A stretch of 64,000 nucleotides of DNA from Bagarius yarrelli. Taxonomy: Eukaryota; Chordata; Actinopteri; Siluriformes; Sisoridae. Where the stretch lies: the NCBI GenBank assembly GCA_005784505.1, contig VCAZ01000036.1, positions 1,403,440 to 1,467,439 of the forward strand. Direction: 5' to 3'. This document shows positions 11,520-23,100 of this stretch, piece by piece. The position numbers and the translations under genes were made by a program. Position 1 is the stretch's first letter. Each line of letters begins with the position of its first letter. The notes below the pieces were generated by a model. The model did no database searches and was not told where the DNA came from. It was given only the letters and a program-made list of their open reading frames with translations.

Positions 11520-13508
11520 GCTATTGTTCCGTTTCCAGTTTCATGCCTGGATGGTCACATGACAGCGGAAGTGAAACTGTAGATGGGCTAAAATTGGCTC
11601 TTGTAATATCTTCATATTCAAACTTGATATCCGGAGAAAAGCTTTATTCCCTTGTCTGTCTGTCTGTGTGTGTGTGTGTGTGTGTGGACTTAAAAAGGAC
11701 TTTATGGCCTAAGATATTATTATTCCATGCTTTAGACTGAATTATTTTTCTTTGTTTCATTAACCGAACAATCAGCTTCATAATTATTGGCGCCCTCAGC
11801 TGAATTGGTCATGTTTTAAAATCTGACTAAATAGTTATATAACACAGGCCAGGTTTTTTTAATAAAGCTTGTCATTAAGTATAGAGTTGGCCAATTACGG
11901 AGCAGGGGATATGGTAGTGCAGTGGTTTAGTCAGGGCCGACCCTGACCATTTTGCTGTCCAGATTTCACCTGGTGCCACATGCATCACATCCAGTTCCAC
12001 CATGCATGCATAAATAATATGTAAATACAAAAACAAATATAAAATAACACATTAAAAAACTTTTTATTATCGAATATCATTTTTGAAATATTGGATGCAC
12101 AAATATATGCAACCATCTTGTGGAACACCTTTGTTGTTATCACTGAGGCAACTAGTTTGAGAACCCAAAGATGCAGTTTATTTAAACACTTGGCAAAATA
12201 ACAAATAAATTACATACACATAAACATTTGGCAAAACATGAAACACTGACTTAAATCTACTAGACTTGACTTGACATAGCATGACATAAACAAACTTGCG
12301 ACAGCAGTAAAGGGACAAACCAAGACAAAAGGAAACACAAGGGCCATAAAGACAAGCAACTAACCAATGAGAATAAGACACATGGACAAGGGAAGCACAG
12401 GACACAGGAATCACATGACGAGGACAAGACAGAAAGTAAACACAAACATGAACAGAAACAAATGTGAACTTAAAACATGAAGAACATAAGAAACATAAAC
12501 CTAGATATGAATATAATAAACATAAACCACTATAAACATGACACAACATAAAGCATGAACAAAATATACACATGAAACAGGAAACAAAACGTGAAACAAG
12601 AGCATAAACCATAACCTTACAGTCAGTTAATCAGTATCACTATCGTTCTCTGGAGCAATGTTGACCTTTAAGTACTAAATCACACCGCAAGTGCTAATAG
12701 GTAAAAAGGTATTTCAGAAAGATCTCCATTTTTCGATGTACTTCCTGTTCGCTGAAAGATTTTCTAATGGAAAAAATCTCTAGCTCCATCTTTAATTCTG
12801 TCTCAGTGTATTTAAATGTGCAAACTGCTCCTGTATCTGCAATTAAAATAAAATTGGTCGAGTGATAACAAGCTGAGGTATTGATCTACAGTACCCCCAT
12901 GGGGTAAAAGAACCTGTTTCTTTCCACATGCATGATTTATAAGCAAACGTGAATCACAAACCTCGTTATCACAAGGTAAGAGGTTTAAAAGTGGCTGCTC
13001 GGTGATCACTTGACACCACCGGGCCGCTTTCTAGGGTGCGTTAGGGTGCTTGAGGAGAGCATTAATGCAGAGTGAAGCGTTAAATCTGTGGAACGGTTCA
13101 TTATCTACCAACCCCGATGTATGTCACAGATGTTGACAGCTGCGACTGGCTGAAGGTGCTAAAGCAGAATCGGTGATGAGAACATCAGTCATCAGTCATC
13201 ATCATCATTCTTCTCACTGCTTGTGAAGAAGAAGTAATGCTCTCATACCATCTGTCACACTCACTCATCTCAGACGCTTTTATGCAGAGACAAATTATTT
13301 ATGTCTGTCTGTAATTATGGACGCTTCGAATGGAGAAACGTCTCTTCAGTCCCTTTAATCTGCTTTAGATTATGTATGTATGTTTAACCAGAGGAGAGAA
13401 AAAAAAGGTGCAAGTGTCAGGACAGGGTTTATAGTGTGTAAATCCTCAGGGTGACCTCCTGCAGACACATGACAGAATGGGGGGGGTAGTGAGAGAGGGC
13501 GGTAAGGT

Positions 13509-13546
<38 letters not shown>

Positions 13547-13737
13547 GAGAGACCTGCCAAAGACTCCAATTATAAACTCTACATCATGTTTATGGCTTTA
13601 TAAGCAAACATTAAATATATTAATTTTTAAAACAGCCTTTTTCAACATTCCTGATTTTACACGTCAGTTGCAGCTAGGAAGTGCCACCCAGTGGACAATA
13701 ACGGTACCTACAAGACAATAACAGTACATACAGAAAA

Positions 13738-13995
13738 AAAGGTGAGCTGGTCAGATGAGGCCAAAGTGGAACGTTTTTTGGCCTAAATGGAAAGTGCTAT
13801 GTGTGGCAGAAAAGTAGCACAGCTCATCACCCTGAACTGTAAAACATGGTGGTGGCAGCATAATGCTGTGGGGATGCTTTTCTTCAGCAGGAACAGGAAA
13901 GCTGGTCAGATTAGATGGGAAGAAGTTTGGAGCTAACTACAGGGCAATCCTGAAAGAAAACCTGTTGGAGGCTGCAAAAGACTTGAGACTGTGAA
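13738..13995 (+). mobile_element. Tc1/mariner transposase remnant
   Basis: The stretch from 'tggtcagatgaggccaaagt' through 'ggtggtggcagcataatgct' and 'gtggggatgct' to 'ttggaggctgcaaaagactt' follows the catalytic region of fish Tc1-like transposases, where GSIMLWG-type residues precede 'GKL..LDG..' and 'YRAIL.ENL'. Stops and frameshifts break the frame. No terminal inverted repeats were seen around it, so it is a dead internal fragment. Confidence 0.8.
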
Positions 13996-14027
13996 GTTCC
14001 TACAGTTTAAAAATTAATATGTTGCTG

Positions 14028-14300
14028 TAAGGGACAGCACGATTCGATTCCCGAGCAGAGGTTTTTTCTGTGTTCTCTCCATGCTTGCGTGGGTTTACTC
14101 CTGGTACTCTGGCCAAAAACATATATGTTTGGTTGATTGGTGATTCTAAATTGCCCATAGGAATGAGTGTGAGTGTGTGTGTGGCCCTGTGATGGACTGG
14201 AGACCTGTCCAGGGTGTACCCCTCCTGCCTTTCACCCTTTTATAGACAGATCCCTGTGACTCCGAATTAGGGAAATTAAGGAATAAGCAGGTTTTTATGG
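14028..14300 (+). mobile_element. Dispersed repeat of the 'gtgatggactgg' family
   Basis: It contains 'ttcgattcccgagcagaggt', 'gttctctccatgcttgcgtg', 'ggttgattggtgattctaaa', 'cctgtgatggactggagacc' and 'gtccagggtgtacccctcct' in order. This series is very common in teleost genomes. Reverse copies lie at 4458-4572 and 55905-56100. The superfamily is not assigned here. Confidence 0.65.
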
Positions 14301-14939
14301 TCAATTTTATAGGTTTTGCTTTCTCACTTTTAATGCTGTCTGAGCTTAACTGATATCAACAGTGTGCTATATAACATCCAGCAGTACAAATAAGATGATA
14401 TGAGAAATGATTCTCCTGGAGCTGTTTTTATGGTTGTAAATGACACGTCGAATCTTTGACTCATTCCGTAAAACATTTACCATTTTAGGGAGGATTCAAT
14501 TAAATGAATCAACCAAATCATGCGAATATTAGGGGTTTTTTTTTGTACGGTAGCTTTATAAACAGAAATTTATCAGTAGATAATTCTACTAAATGTTCGA
14601 GAACATTCTTGAACCAAGTTCATGTTTCCAGGAGATACCTTAGGTCAAGTTTTGTTTTACAAAAGAAATGATTTGACTTCCAAATGGCCACACACAGACA
14701 CAGACACACACACACACACACACACAGATTCCGTGCTTATTTTATAATGATGTGCCAAAACGTTTTAGTGTAAAAATATAACATATTTTAAATATAACAG
14801 ATATTTAACACAAATAACAATTTATTTGGAAAAAGGTTAAATGCTAATTTAAAGTCCGACAGCAGGTGCTATGTCTCTAGAAAACCAGTAGATGGCAGAA
14901 TCGCGTAGTCTTGCCTATAGTTAAACCGAGAAGAAGCGC

Positions 14940-15110
14940 AGTCAGCGAAAGGAACCCGGAAGTGTGTGCCATTGGATTTAATCTACTCGTTTTTTTAATC
15001 ATCCACTTAGAATAGTGGAGAGTCTTTTGGCTCGGTAGAATAATTAAACCAGGTGTTGACACGCCACTTTTTCAGAGTTGGGAAACAGACGTCTAGTGAA
15101 TTATTTCGGT
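14940..15110 (+). promoter_or_regulatory. Probable zdhhc7 promoter and first non-coding exon
   Basis: An ETS-type core 'acccggaagtg' lies at about 14955-14966, and a second 'cccggaagtc' near 15413-15422. A consensus-like donor (TCG|GTAAGC) follows at 15108/15109. The first coding exon has an acceptor at 16825/16826 ten bases before its ATG, so an upstream non-coding exon must exist, and this is the best placed candidate. No TATA box is seen. The exact start site cannot be set from sequence alone. Confidence 0.35.
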
Positions 15111-15798
15111 AAGCAAACGATATACATGAGAGATTTCTTCCGGAGAGCATCGGGGTACTGCCAATACAGGTGGAGCAATTTAGCTTTCTAGCTAATTTAA
15201 CATTGTGTCTAGCTAACATAATGTACATCCATGATTAACTCAATATGTTGAAAAAAATTATTATGTGTATAGTGATTTTGTTGTTATTAGTTACTCATTA
15301 TAAAATCAGTTTGATGCTGTCAGTTTGCCCGTAATGTTTTCTATAAAACGTGATTTGGTCCTTGGTTCACTCTCAAATAGCTTCCCATTGGTCGCGTAAG
15401 GACCTACGTAGTGCCCGGAAGTCTTTTTTATTTGACCCTTGTATAGGGTACATAAGTAGGGAGTGTGCATGTTTTTGACATTTGCGGGCGATATTAGCCG
15501 TTTGGGTTCCTCATTGTTGGCTACATTGGCAGTGGGTTGATTATCGAGCTGGGTTTTGTTATGGTAGCTGATGTGCTCATTTATTTATTTACTTATTCAT
15601 GTTAGAAATATAATATTAGTTTAACTAGTTATCTAATTTAAACGTTAGTAACAAAAATGTTACGCTATAAATCTGGCAAACTGGCAAAATCGGGATTTAA
15701 ATCTGGAGAAACAGCGTAAAGCAGATCTGTGTTTTTTATTTAGTAGAAAATAAAAATGAGCTTTTATTAATCTCAAGCTTTTAAACTAGCTGTGCTTG

Positions 15799-15800
15799 TA

Positions 15801-15850
<50 letters not shown>
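15799..15850. repeat. (GT)n microsatellite
   Basis: About 26 uninterrupted GT units, directly upstream of a possible non-coding exon. Confidence 0.97.
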
Positions 15851-15856
15851 GTATAG

Positions 15857-15924
15857 GTTAACCCTGTGGATGTGGCCCTGTATCTGCTGTCCAGATCATG
15901 TCAGTGTGAGTTCCGCTCTCTGAG
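15857..15924 (+). other. Possible alternative 5' non-coding exon of zdhhc7
   Basis: A 68-bp segment is bounded by 'gtatag|gtt' and 'ctgag|gtaaac', both acceptable splice sites. It lies between the (GT)n run and the first coding exon. It contains one short upstream frame starting in 'atcatgtcagtg'. Support is only the paired splice signals and position. Confidence 0.22.
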
Positions 15925-16079
15925 GTAAACACAGTACAGTTTTTATAACATTTCAGACAAAGGAAATAAATACTTTACAAATCTATTCCAAAATAATGAG
16001 CCACTTACATTTACACTCACACCTGACTATGATTTTACACTCTTGACTTTTTATTTTTGTCCTTTGTGCTTTTGCTTGG

Positions 16080-16550
16080 TTGCGGTTGCCCTCGTTGGTG
16101 TTGCCTTTGCCCTCGTTGGTGTTGCCTTTGCCCTCGTTGGTGTTGCCCTCTTGGTGTTGCCTTTGCCCTCGTTGGTGTTGGTGTTGCCCTCGTTGCCCTC
16201 TTGGTGTTGGTGTTGTGGGTTGGGTTGCCCTCTTGGTGTTGCTGTTGCCCTCTTGGTGTTTGCTGTTGCCCTGTTGCTGTTGCCCTCGTTGGTGTTGCTT
16301 TGCTGTTGCCCTCGTTGGTGTTGCTGTTGCCCTCGTTGGTGTTGCTGTTGTTGCCCTCGTTGGTGTTGCCTTTGCCCTCGTTGGTGTGCGTTTCCCCTCG
16401 TTGGTGTTGCCTTTGCCCTCGTTGGTGTTGCCCTCTTGGTGTTGCTGTTGCCCTCTTGGTGTTGCTGTTGCCCTCTTGGTGTTGCTGTTGCCCTCTTGGT
16501 GTTGCTGTTGCCCTCTTGGTGTTGCTGTTGCCCTCTTGGTGTTGCTCTCT
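16080..16550. repeat. 20-21 bp minisatellite (gttgccctcttggtgttgct)
   Basis: About 22 diverged copies of a 20-21 bp unit. The 3' half (from about 16420) is nearly perfect with a 20-bp period, and the 5' half mixes 'ctcgttggt' and 'ctcttggt' variants. It lies about 290 bp upstream of the zdhhc7 start codon, in the 5' UTR intron. All three plus frames are open over long distances because the repeat lacks stops. Confidence 0.93.
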
Positions 16551-16835
16551 TGACTTTATTTTTGCCCTTTTTGCTTTCTTACCTTTTTTGTACTCTCTGG
16601 CTTTGGTTTTGTCTCTTTGACTTTATTGCCCTCTTTGCTTTTGCCTTTCTGACTTAGTTTTGGTTTTGCCCATATGGCACTGCTGTTTTTGGGCTGTGTG
16701 TTTCCTGTGAATGCAGCTGTTACACTATCACACACACTGACCTTTAAGCCAACATCTGGATTCACTGTCAGCCTTTGGATCAATCCGAATGCAGCAATTC
16801 CTAACGCTGAACCTCTTTACTGCAGGTAGATCAGA

Positions 16836-19800
16836 ATGCAGACTTCAGGGCACCGGCTGCGGGACGTGGAGCAGCACCACCCCCTGCTGTCCAGCGGGGG
16901 GGAGGAGGAGGTGAGTGTGGGGCGAGTCTGGTTCATCCAGGACGGCTGTGGAATGGTGTGCGCCTCCATGACCTGGTTTCTGGTGATGTACGCGGAATTC
17001 GTGGTAAACTTCGTCATGCTTTTGCCCTCCAAAAACTTCTGGTACACGCTGGTCAACGGCGTGGCGTTCAACTTCCTGGCTGTGTTGGCGCTGACGTCGC
17101 ACCTGCGCACCATGCTGACCGATCCGGTAAGTTTCCTCACCTGAAAAATTCGGAATTTGACTAGCGTAGAATAAACCGCCGTCCAAATAACGCTGAACAT
17201 CAAAACAAACTCTCTGCCCGCCCTCCCGCCTCACATCTCCTGTCAATCAAACAGGGATTAACACCAGTTAATCCCACGACCTCGTGCATGTGGCACTCTG
17301 TTGGTGCGTGTTAGACAAACTGGAAAATGACTTAATTCCATCTTCCTATTTTGGGTTCAGTTTGCCTGGAACTGTGATGGAACTGTGATGGAACTGTGAT
17401 GGAACTGTGATGGAACTGTGATGGAACTGTGATGGAACTGTGATGGAACTGTAAAGTTTAGTCACTCGTGTGAAAGCTTTTGGATTTTAAGCATTACAGA
17501 GTGAAAAAATTAAATATTGTATATGCATTATATACAATATAATATCGGCCTGATTTTGTTTTTTTTTGTATCAATAACAAGATCTGATGCGCTTGTAAGG
17601 ATTTACTGTGGCATGTTTAACCTTTTGTCTTTCTATGACCTGCGCAACTTTAACAGTTTGTTCTCCTGATTTGCCTGTTAATGGGAAAAAAAATGATTTT
17701 AAACCTGATTTTAAACTCAAGCAATTACATAAAAATAAAAACATATTTCTAATATATTCACTTATCTATCTATCTATCTATTAATTAATTAATTAATTAT
17801 ATTATATTATATTATATCTATATAACATAGGTATAGATAGATAGATATTCGGATAAGATTTCTCACCTGAATGATTATAAATATATATAGTATATAAATA
17901 TATAAAGTGAGTGTGTGTGTGTGTGTGTGTATGTGTATATGGTATATATATATATATATAATATAGATAGAAAAATAGATAGATATACAGATATAAAAAA
18001 ATAGATAGATATTTAGATATACTTTTAAAACAGCTCAAATTAGTCCCTTTGACTGTGTGGGCCGCCTGAACTTGTGTGCTGCTGTTGGGGTGTCTTTGAA
18101 ACTTTTCGATACCACTTATATATGCAATGTACAGTGTGCTATGTAATATATAAGGGCTTGCTAAACTAAATTGCTAGCCTGACATCGCAGAGTTTTTGTT
18201 GTGTTGTCCAGTCAGACTACCAAAATGTATTCCTGTCCTGCCCGTCGGTTAATCTCGCAGAGAGGAAAGATGTGTTTCAACAAATATAGTTGGGTAATTA
18301 TGTTGTCTGTAATTATTGAGAATTGGTGATCCGCCTAAGCTTGTCGCAATTATCTGACCGCGATTGTTGAATCCAAACACAATTTTATAAGCCACAAGCG
18401 GGAGCCTTCAATGACGCTCCATCACCAGCTCAATTTATGTTAACGACCCATAATGCACCTGTATAGAAAATGAATTCATTTATATGTTGCTAAACAGATA
18501 AACACCACTGATACTTAATTATTATTATTATTTTTTACAAACAATTAATCATTAAAGCCTCAAAAAATAAATCCAGGCAATAAATCGCCATAATCGCAAT
18601 TATTTCTTTGGCAGTTAATCGTCAACCAAATTTGATAATCGTGACAGCCGTAGATCTGCTATCAATCTGTAGGATTTCGGGGCAGTTCTCCTCTGGGCAG
18701 TTCTCCTCTGACCAGATAAACCAATAGGGTCACCCGTGCTGCAGTAAAGTTTCTGTGGTCTTGTCCAGGTGGCCGCTTAGAAGACAAGAGAAACCGTTGT
18801 GCACCAATTCCTCCTCTATCGTCCTGTCCGTTATTACTTTCCTCATGTGATGAGTGAAATCTTGCGCGGGAGTTTAAACATGTAATGAAGACCCACGCGG
18901 GCACAGCGAAGAGAACTGTAAAAACCGCTGAATTCACTTAGAACTAATTATTTGTGTTGCTGACTGTTATTTGATTATTTAATACATTTTGTTATTTGTG
19001 TTTAAAAAAAAATACTTCTACGCAACCGTGACAGCAAGAACCACATTTTTTTTTTAATTATTACTGTTTGTCACTTCCTGCTTCAATTGTATTTATTGGA
19101 ATTGTTTACTAACTCTATACACTCTGTATTTGCATTATGCAGCATATCTCCAGGGGATTGTGATGTGTGTGTGTGTATGTATATAGTAGTTAATGTACAC
19201 CACATTGTACTAGATTCCTCAGTTAAAAGCAGAGGGAGATTAAGGAAGGGCCCAAACTTATTTGCAATTCTAAATGTACGCATCAGGAAAATTCGACACT
19301 CCACCCGCTGCCCTGTCTGTGTTTCCCTGTAGCGCGGTTAAATAGAGGTTACACATCGCCACAAAGGGACATGGTTTGCTTAGCGATACAATGCAGGTTC
19401 TACCGAGCAACCTCGGTTTATCTGAGCGCTGTTAAATACACTGAGAATACAATATATGCAGTTTCTTGTACACACACACACACACACACACATGCACACA
19501 AGTTGTTTTATAAGACCGAGGGTCGTGTGTAGTAATTATTTTATATCCGGAAACCTAGATATTGGATCTTGATTACCTACGTTACAAAATTCAGGGACAT
19601 TTCAAGGCTGCAAAAAAACCCCCAAACAAACAAATTTAATAGAATTTTAGTGGAATTTCCTGCCTCTTCCTCAATCACATGCACACAGCATCAGCTGCAG
19701 GACTATCCATAACACACACACACACACACACACACACGGTTTCTTAAATCCTGCACACAATGTCAAAAATACTCATTTTGTTCAATATTAATGTAAATTA

Positions 19801-20052
19801 CTAAAATATTACACACATTTATTTCTAAAACGTTCTTTTAAAGTATTGCACAACAAATCGTACTATTGTAGAAACAAATACACTGACTGAGCAAAACACA
19901 CACACACTCACGCGCACACACACACACCCAACCCCTCTTTTATTGGAAGCGCTGCGAAGTGTTGCCACACAGTCAATTTAAATTTGATGTTAATTGATGT
20001 CCATTTTTGTTCAAATTAAGCAAATGTGGCCTGCATACGACTGAGCAAAACA

Positions 20053-20103
<51 letters not shown>

Positions 20104-23100
20104 AACCCCTCTTTTAGTCAGTTAAGAGGGTAAATCACCCCAAAAAGGCAAAAATGCCCTTTTCATCTTAACACCAAACAAACTGTTTATATTCATTTGT
20201 TTGTATATACAGTTTATATAAAGTTTTGTTCAGTTTTCAGCTTGTAATATTTTCACGATAAAATTTCCATGAAAATGTACCGGAGATTTTCTGGCCCTTT
20301 GCAAGCCTATTAACACCACCATCATCATCTGTAGAGGTGAACTGGGGCAATACACACACACACACACATGTTTCTATAGCATTCTGTGCTTTCCATTGCC
20401 TGAAAAGCTGGCTTTGCTGAATGAAGTTTGATATTGACTCGTACATTTGCACGACCTTGCACTAACTTTTTTTTACTAAGCCTGTGTCTGTGTCTGTGTC
20501 TGTGTCTGTGTCTGTGTCTGTGTGTGTGTGTGTGTGTTAGGGAGCTATTCCAAAGGGAAATGCCACTAAGGAATACATGGACAGCCTTCAGCTGAAACCA
20601 GGGGAAGTCATTTACAAGTGCCCTAAATGCTGCAGCATCAAACCAGAGCGAGCTCATCACTGCAGGTGAAACGAGACGAGACGAGTTAATGTGAGATGTA
20701 ATGAGATGGACGGGTTGTTGTGATAGGATTTAGTTCTTAAAATACAATTAAATCTTTAACAAAGTCTCGATTTCAGTTAACTCTTATAGTTGTTAGTAGG
20801 GATAGGCCTGATTAATCGATAGTCGATCATAATTAATGAAATCGACTGATTTTGTTTTTATTAATGTTTTAGACTGGTGGAAAGAGAAAGAGAGGAAAAG
20901 GGGGTACTTCAGTCTCTGTAGGAATTTGCAACTGTTAAAACAAATGCAACTTTATCAAACTTGGTCAACAAACTTATTCTCTGGTTTCTTGGTGTCTTTT
21001 ATTTACCACAAGCAGACACGATCTGAGCTAAACAGTTTACACAATTGTATATAATTAATTACAATTTTATCGCAACAAAACAACTAAATAAAATCTGCCG
21101 CAAAAAATAGTAGTTAAAAAGTAACAATTAATCTATAATCGATCAAAAGATTTTTCAGATTATCGATTTAAAGAAATGTAATTAATGTTCAAGTTTCTGT
21201 AGTCGTTGCTTTAAATAATCAAAACTTTAACTTTTTGCTCATTCAGTGACTTCCCTAAACCTTTTCTCTCGTTCGTTGTTTGCTGATCACATGACCTCCT
21301 GAACTCCAACTCTGATTATTGAGAAACAAACAGTTCCCTTATGCATGCAAGCCGCAGTGCATCATTACAGCGTTGTTACATGTTTGGTTGGTTTAAATCT
21401 GTTTCAGCATCTGCAAAAGATGCATCCGGAAAATGGATCATCACTGTCCCTGGGTGAACAACTGCGTCGGGGAGAACAACCAGCGCTACTTTGTGCTTTT
21501 CACTGTAAGTAGGGGTGGGAATCTGAAAGGTACTTTATGTTCCGATCCGCTTCTGGGAGAAACGATCTGATTCCAAAATTAATTCTTAATCTACACTTTT
21601 CTTCTGCTGGGTAAATACATGTTTACATCTTTTTACATTTTGACCAGAATTGACATTTCTATGCTTTTTGTTTATAGTTGGAATTTCTGTATAACATTAT
21701 TATCCATCTTAAAAAAGATGATTTGGTTTCCTTAATGTTTATTACTAAAGTTGTGTTTAGTTGATGAACTGAAGCTCTGAATAAAACATGGAAACGTCAG
21801 ATTATTATAACAATTATAAAGAACACTTAAATAACACTGTAAGGACACACTGTACCTCGGCTCAAGCACCCGTAACAGTGTGTGAAACCCCTGTGTTATA
21901 CACGACGGAGAACGGGCAAACATCCTCAGCAATAAACCCGTCAGTGACTGATTAATTCACCTTTTTTTATAATCCGGTGGAAGCGTTGCGAAGTGTTGCC
22001 ACACAGTCAATTTAAATTTGGCCTACATACGTACAAGCGTCAATCAGTGTTTATGTAACAGACTAAACTGTTTATTAAGTTTAGTTGTGGTAATTTTGTG
22101 TTAGCACCCATTCTGTGTGTGGGTAAATGCATTTTTCCTCTCGGGGCTTGCTGTAGTTTGGTGAGAGTGCATGTGCACAGGAGTGTGAGACAGAAGGAAA
22201 AAGTTGTGATTACATGTCTGTATCCAATAAACCAGTTCAGTACATTTTGGACTGCTTTTGTTACTTTATTAAATTTAAGTGTTTGGGCAAACCTGTGACG
22301 ATTGCTCGGTTACACTTATCATGTTTCTGTTTCGCGCATGACAAGGCACATCTTATTTGAATTTAGAATTGATTCCGTTGCCCAAGTTAAATTCCATATT
22401 CCAATTTCGCTTATAGCATTTCTCCAACTAGGGCTATGTTTATGCTGCAGGCAAATGTAACTCATATCCGATCTTTCAGCCCACATGTGTTTCTTCCACT
22501 TCCATATGTGGTATTAATCTGTGATATAAATCTGATACTGGCCACCACTGAAACAGCTACACACACAAATCTATACAAGCAAAAATTGAGCACTAAACCT
22601 CGCAGTATGAACATAGCCTTATTTCCCCCCCCATATCACTTTATCTCGAATTAACACTGACCTCTAAAGCCTCACGAAACATGGGTCATGATACAATACA
22701 CACAGTTTACCTCTAACCTTTCCAGTTTTTATGCTATAATAGAGCGGATGACGGTATTTGTGTGTAATCGTGCTCATTTATTCTGGACTTTTGAAAACCA
22801 TTTTAACAATTAATAGAGAAAGAATCGTGATGCGTCAATGAATCAAATTTTTTTCCACCCCTGACTGTAAGTGCACAATCTTAGGTGGAAATAATTCTTC
22901 GGAAAATTAGGGAAAACAATTTAATTTAAAACAAAGTAATTATCACGCGAATTATTTCCTGTCCTTATCCTGTTTTTCATCATTTTAAATAAATGGTGTG
23001 TAAATTTTTAACATTAATCACCGCCAATGTCAGGTTGGAAAAATACATCCAGTTTTTTTCTTTTTTTTTCTTTCTTTTCTAATTCTTTTCCTTTTTGCAG

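Larger units (their letters stand above)
11520..14900. other. Gene-poor spacer before zdhhc7
   Basis: It contains a (GT) microsatellite (about 11665-11686), an A/C-rich degenerate stretch (12180-12620), a GC-richer block at 13010-13390, (GA)n/(CAGA)n at 13510-13548, a Tc1 transposase remnant (13738-13995), a dispersed repeat (14028-14300) and a (CA) run (about 14698-14727). No gene was recognised. Confidence 0.5.
21510..22863. mobile_element. hAT-like element inserted at the zdhhc7 exon 3 splice donor
   Basis: The ends are taggggtggg (21510) and, in reverse from 22863, caggggtgg: short hAT-style terminal inverted repeats. Both sides carry the same 8-mer, actgtaag, at 21502-21509 and 22864-22871, which is the target-site duplication length of hAT elements. 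The 1354-bp body has no transposase frame. It contains a nested MITE (22429-22621) and segments also present in introns 1 and 4 of the same gene. The left duplicate contains the last three exonic bases and the gtaag of the donor; the element's first base T restores the sixth donor position. Confidence 0.8.

Noticed and set aside
12178..12612. 144-residue Cys-rich minus-strand frame
   Set aside because: The plus strand is a monotonous A/C-rich series (aaacatgaa, gacaaga variants), likely repeat-derived; the protein resembles nothing I know.
16043..16657. Long Leu/Val/Cys/Trp-rich frames in three phases
   Set aside because: They coincide with the 20-21 bp minisatellite; three open phases together are typical of repeats, not genes.
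16817..17246. Minus-strand frames of 128 and 133 residues over zdhhc7 exon 1
   Set aside because: Shadows of the real plus-strand exon.
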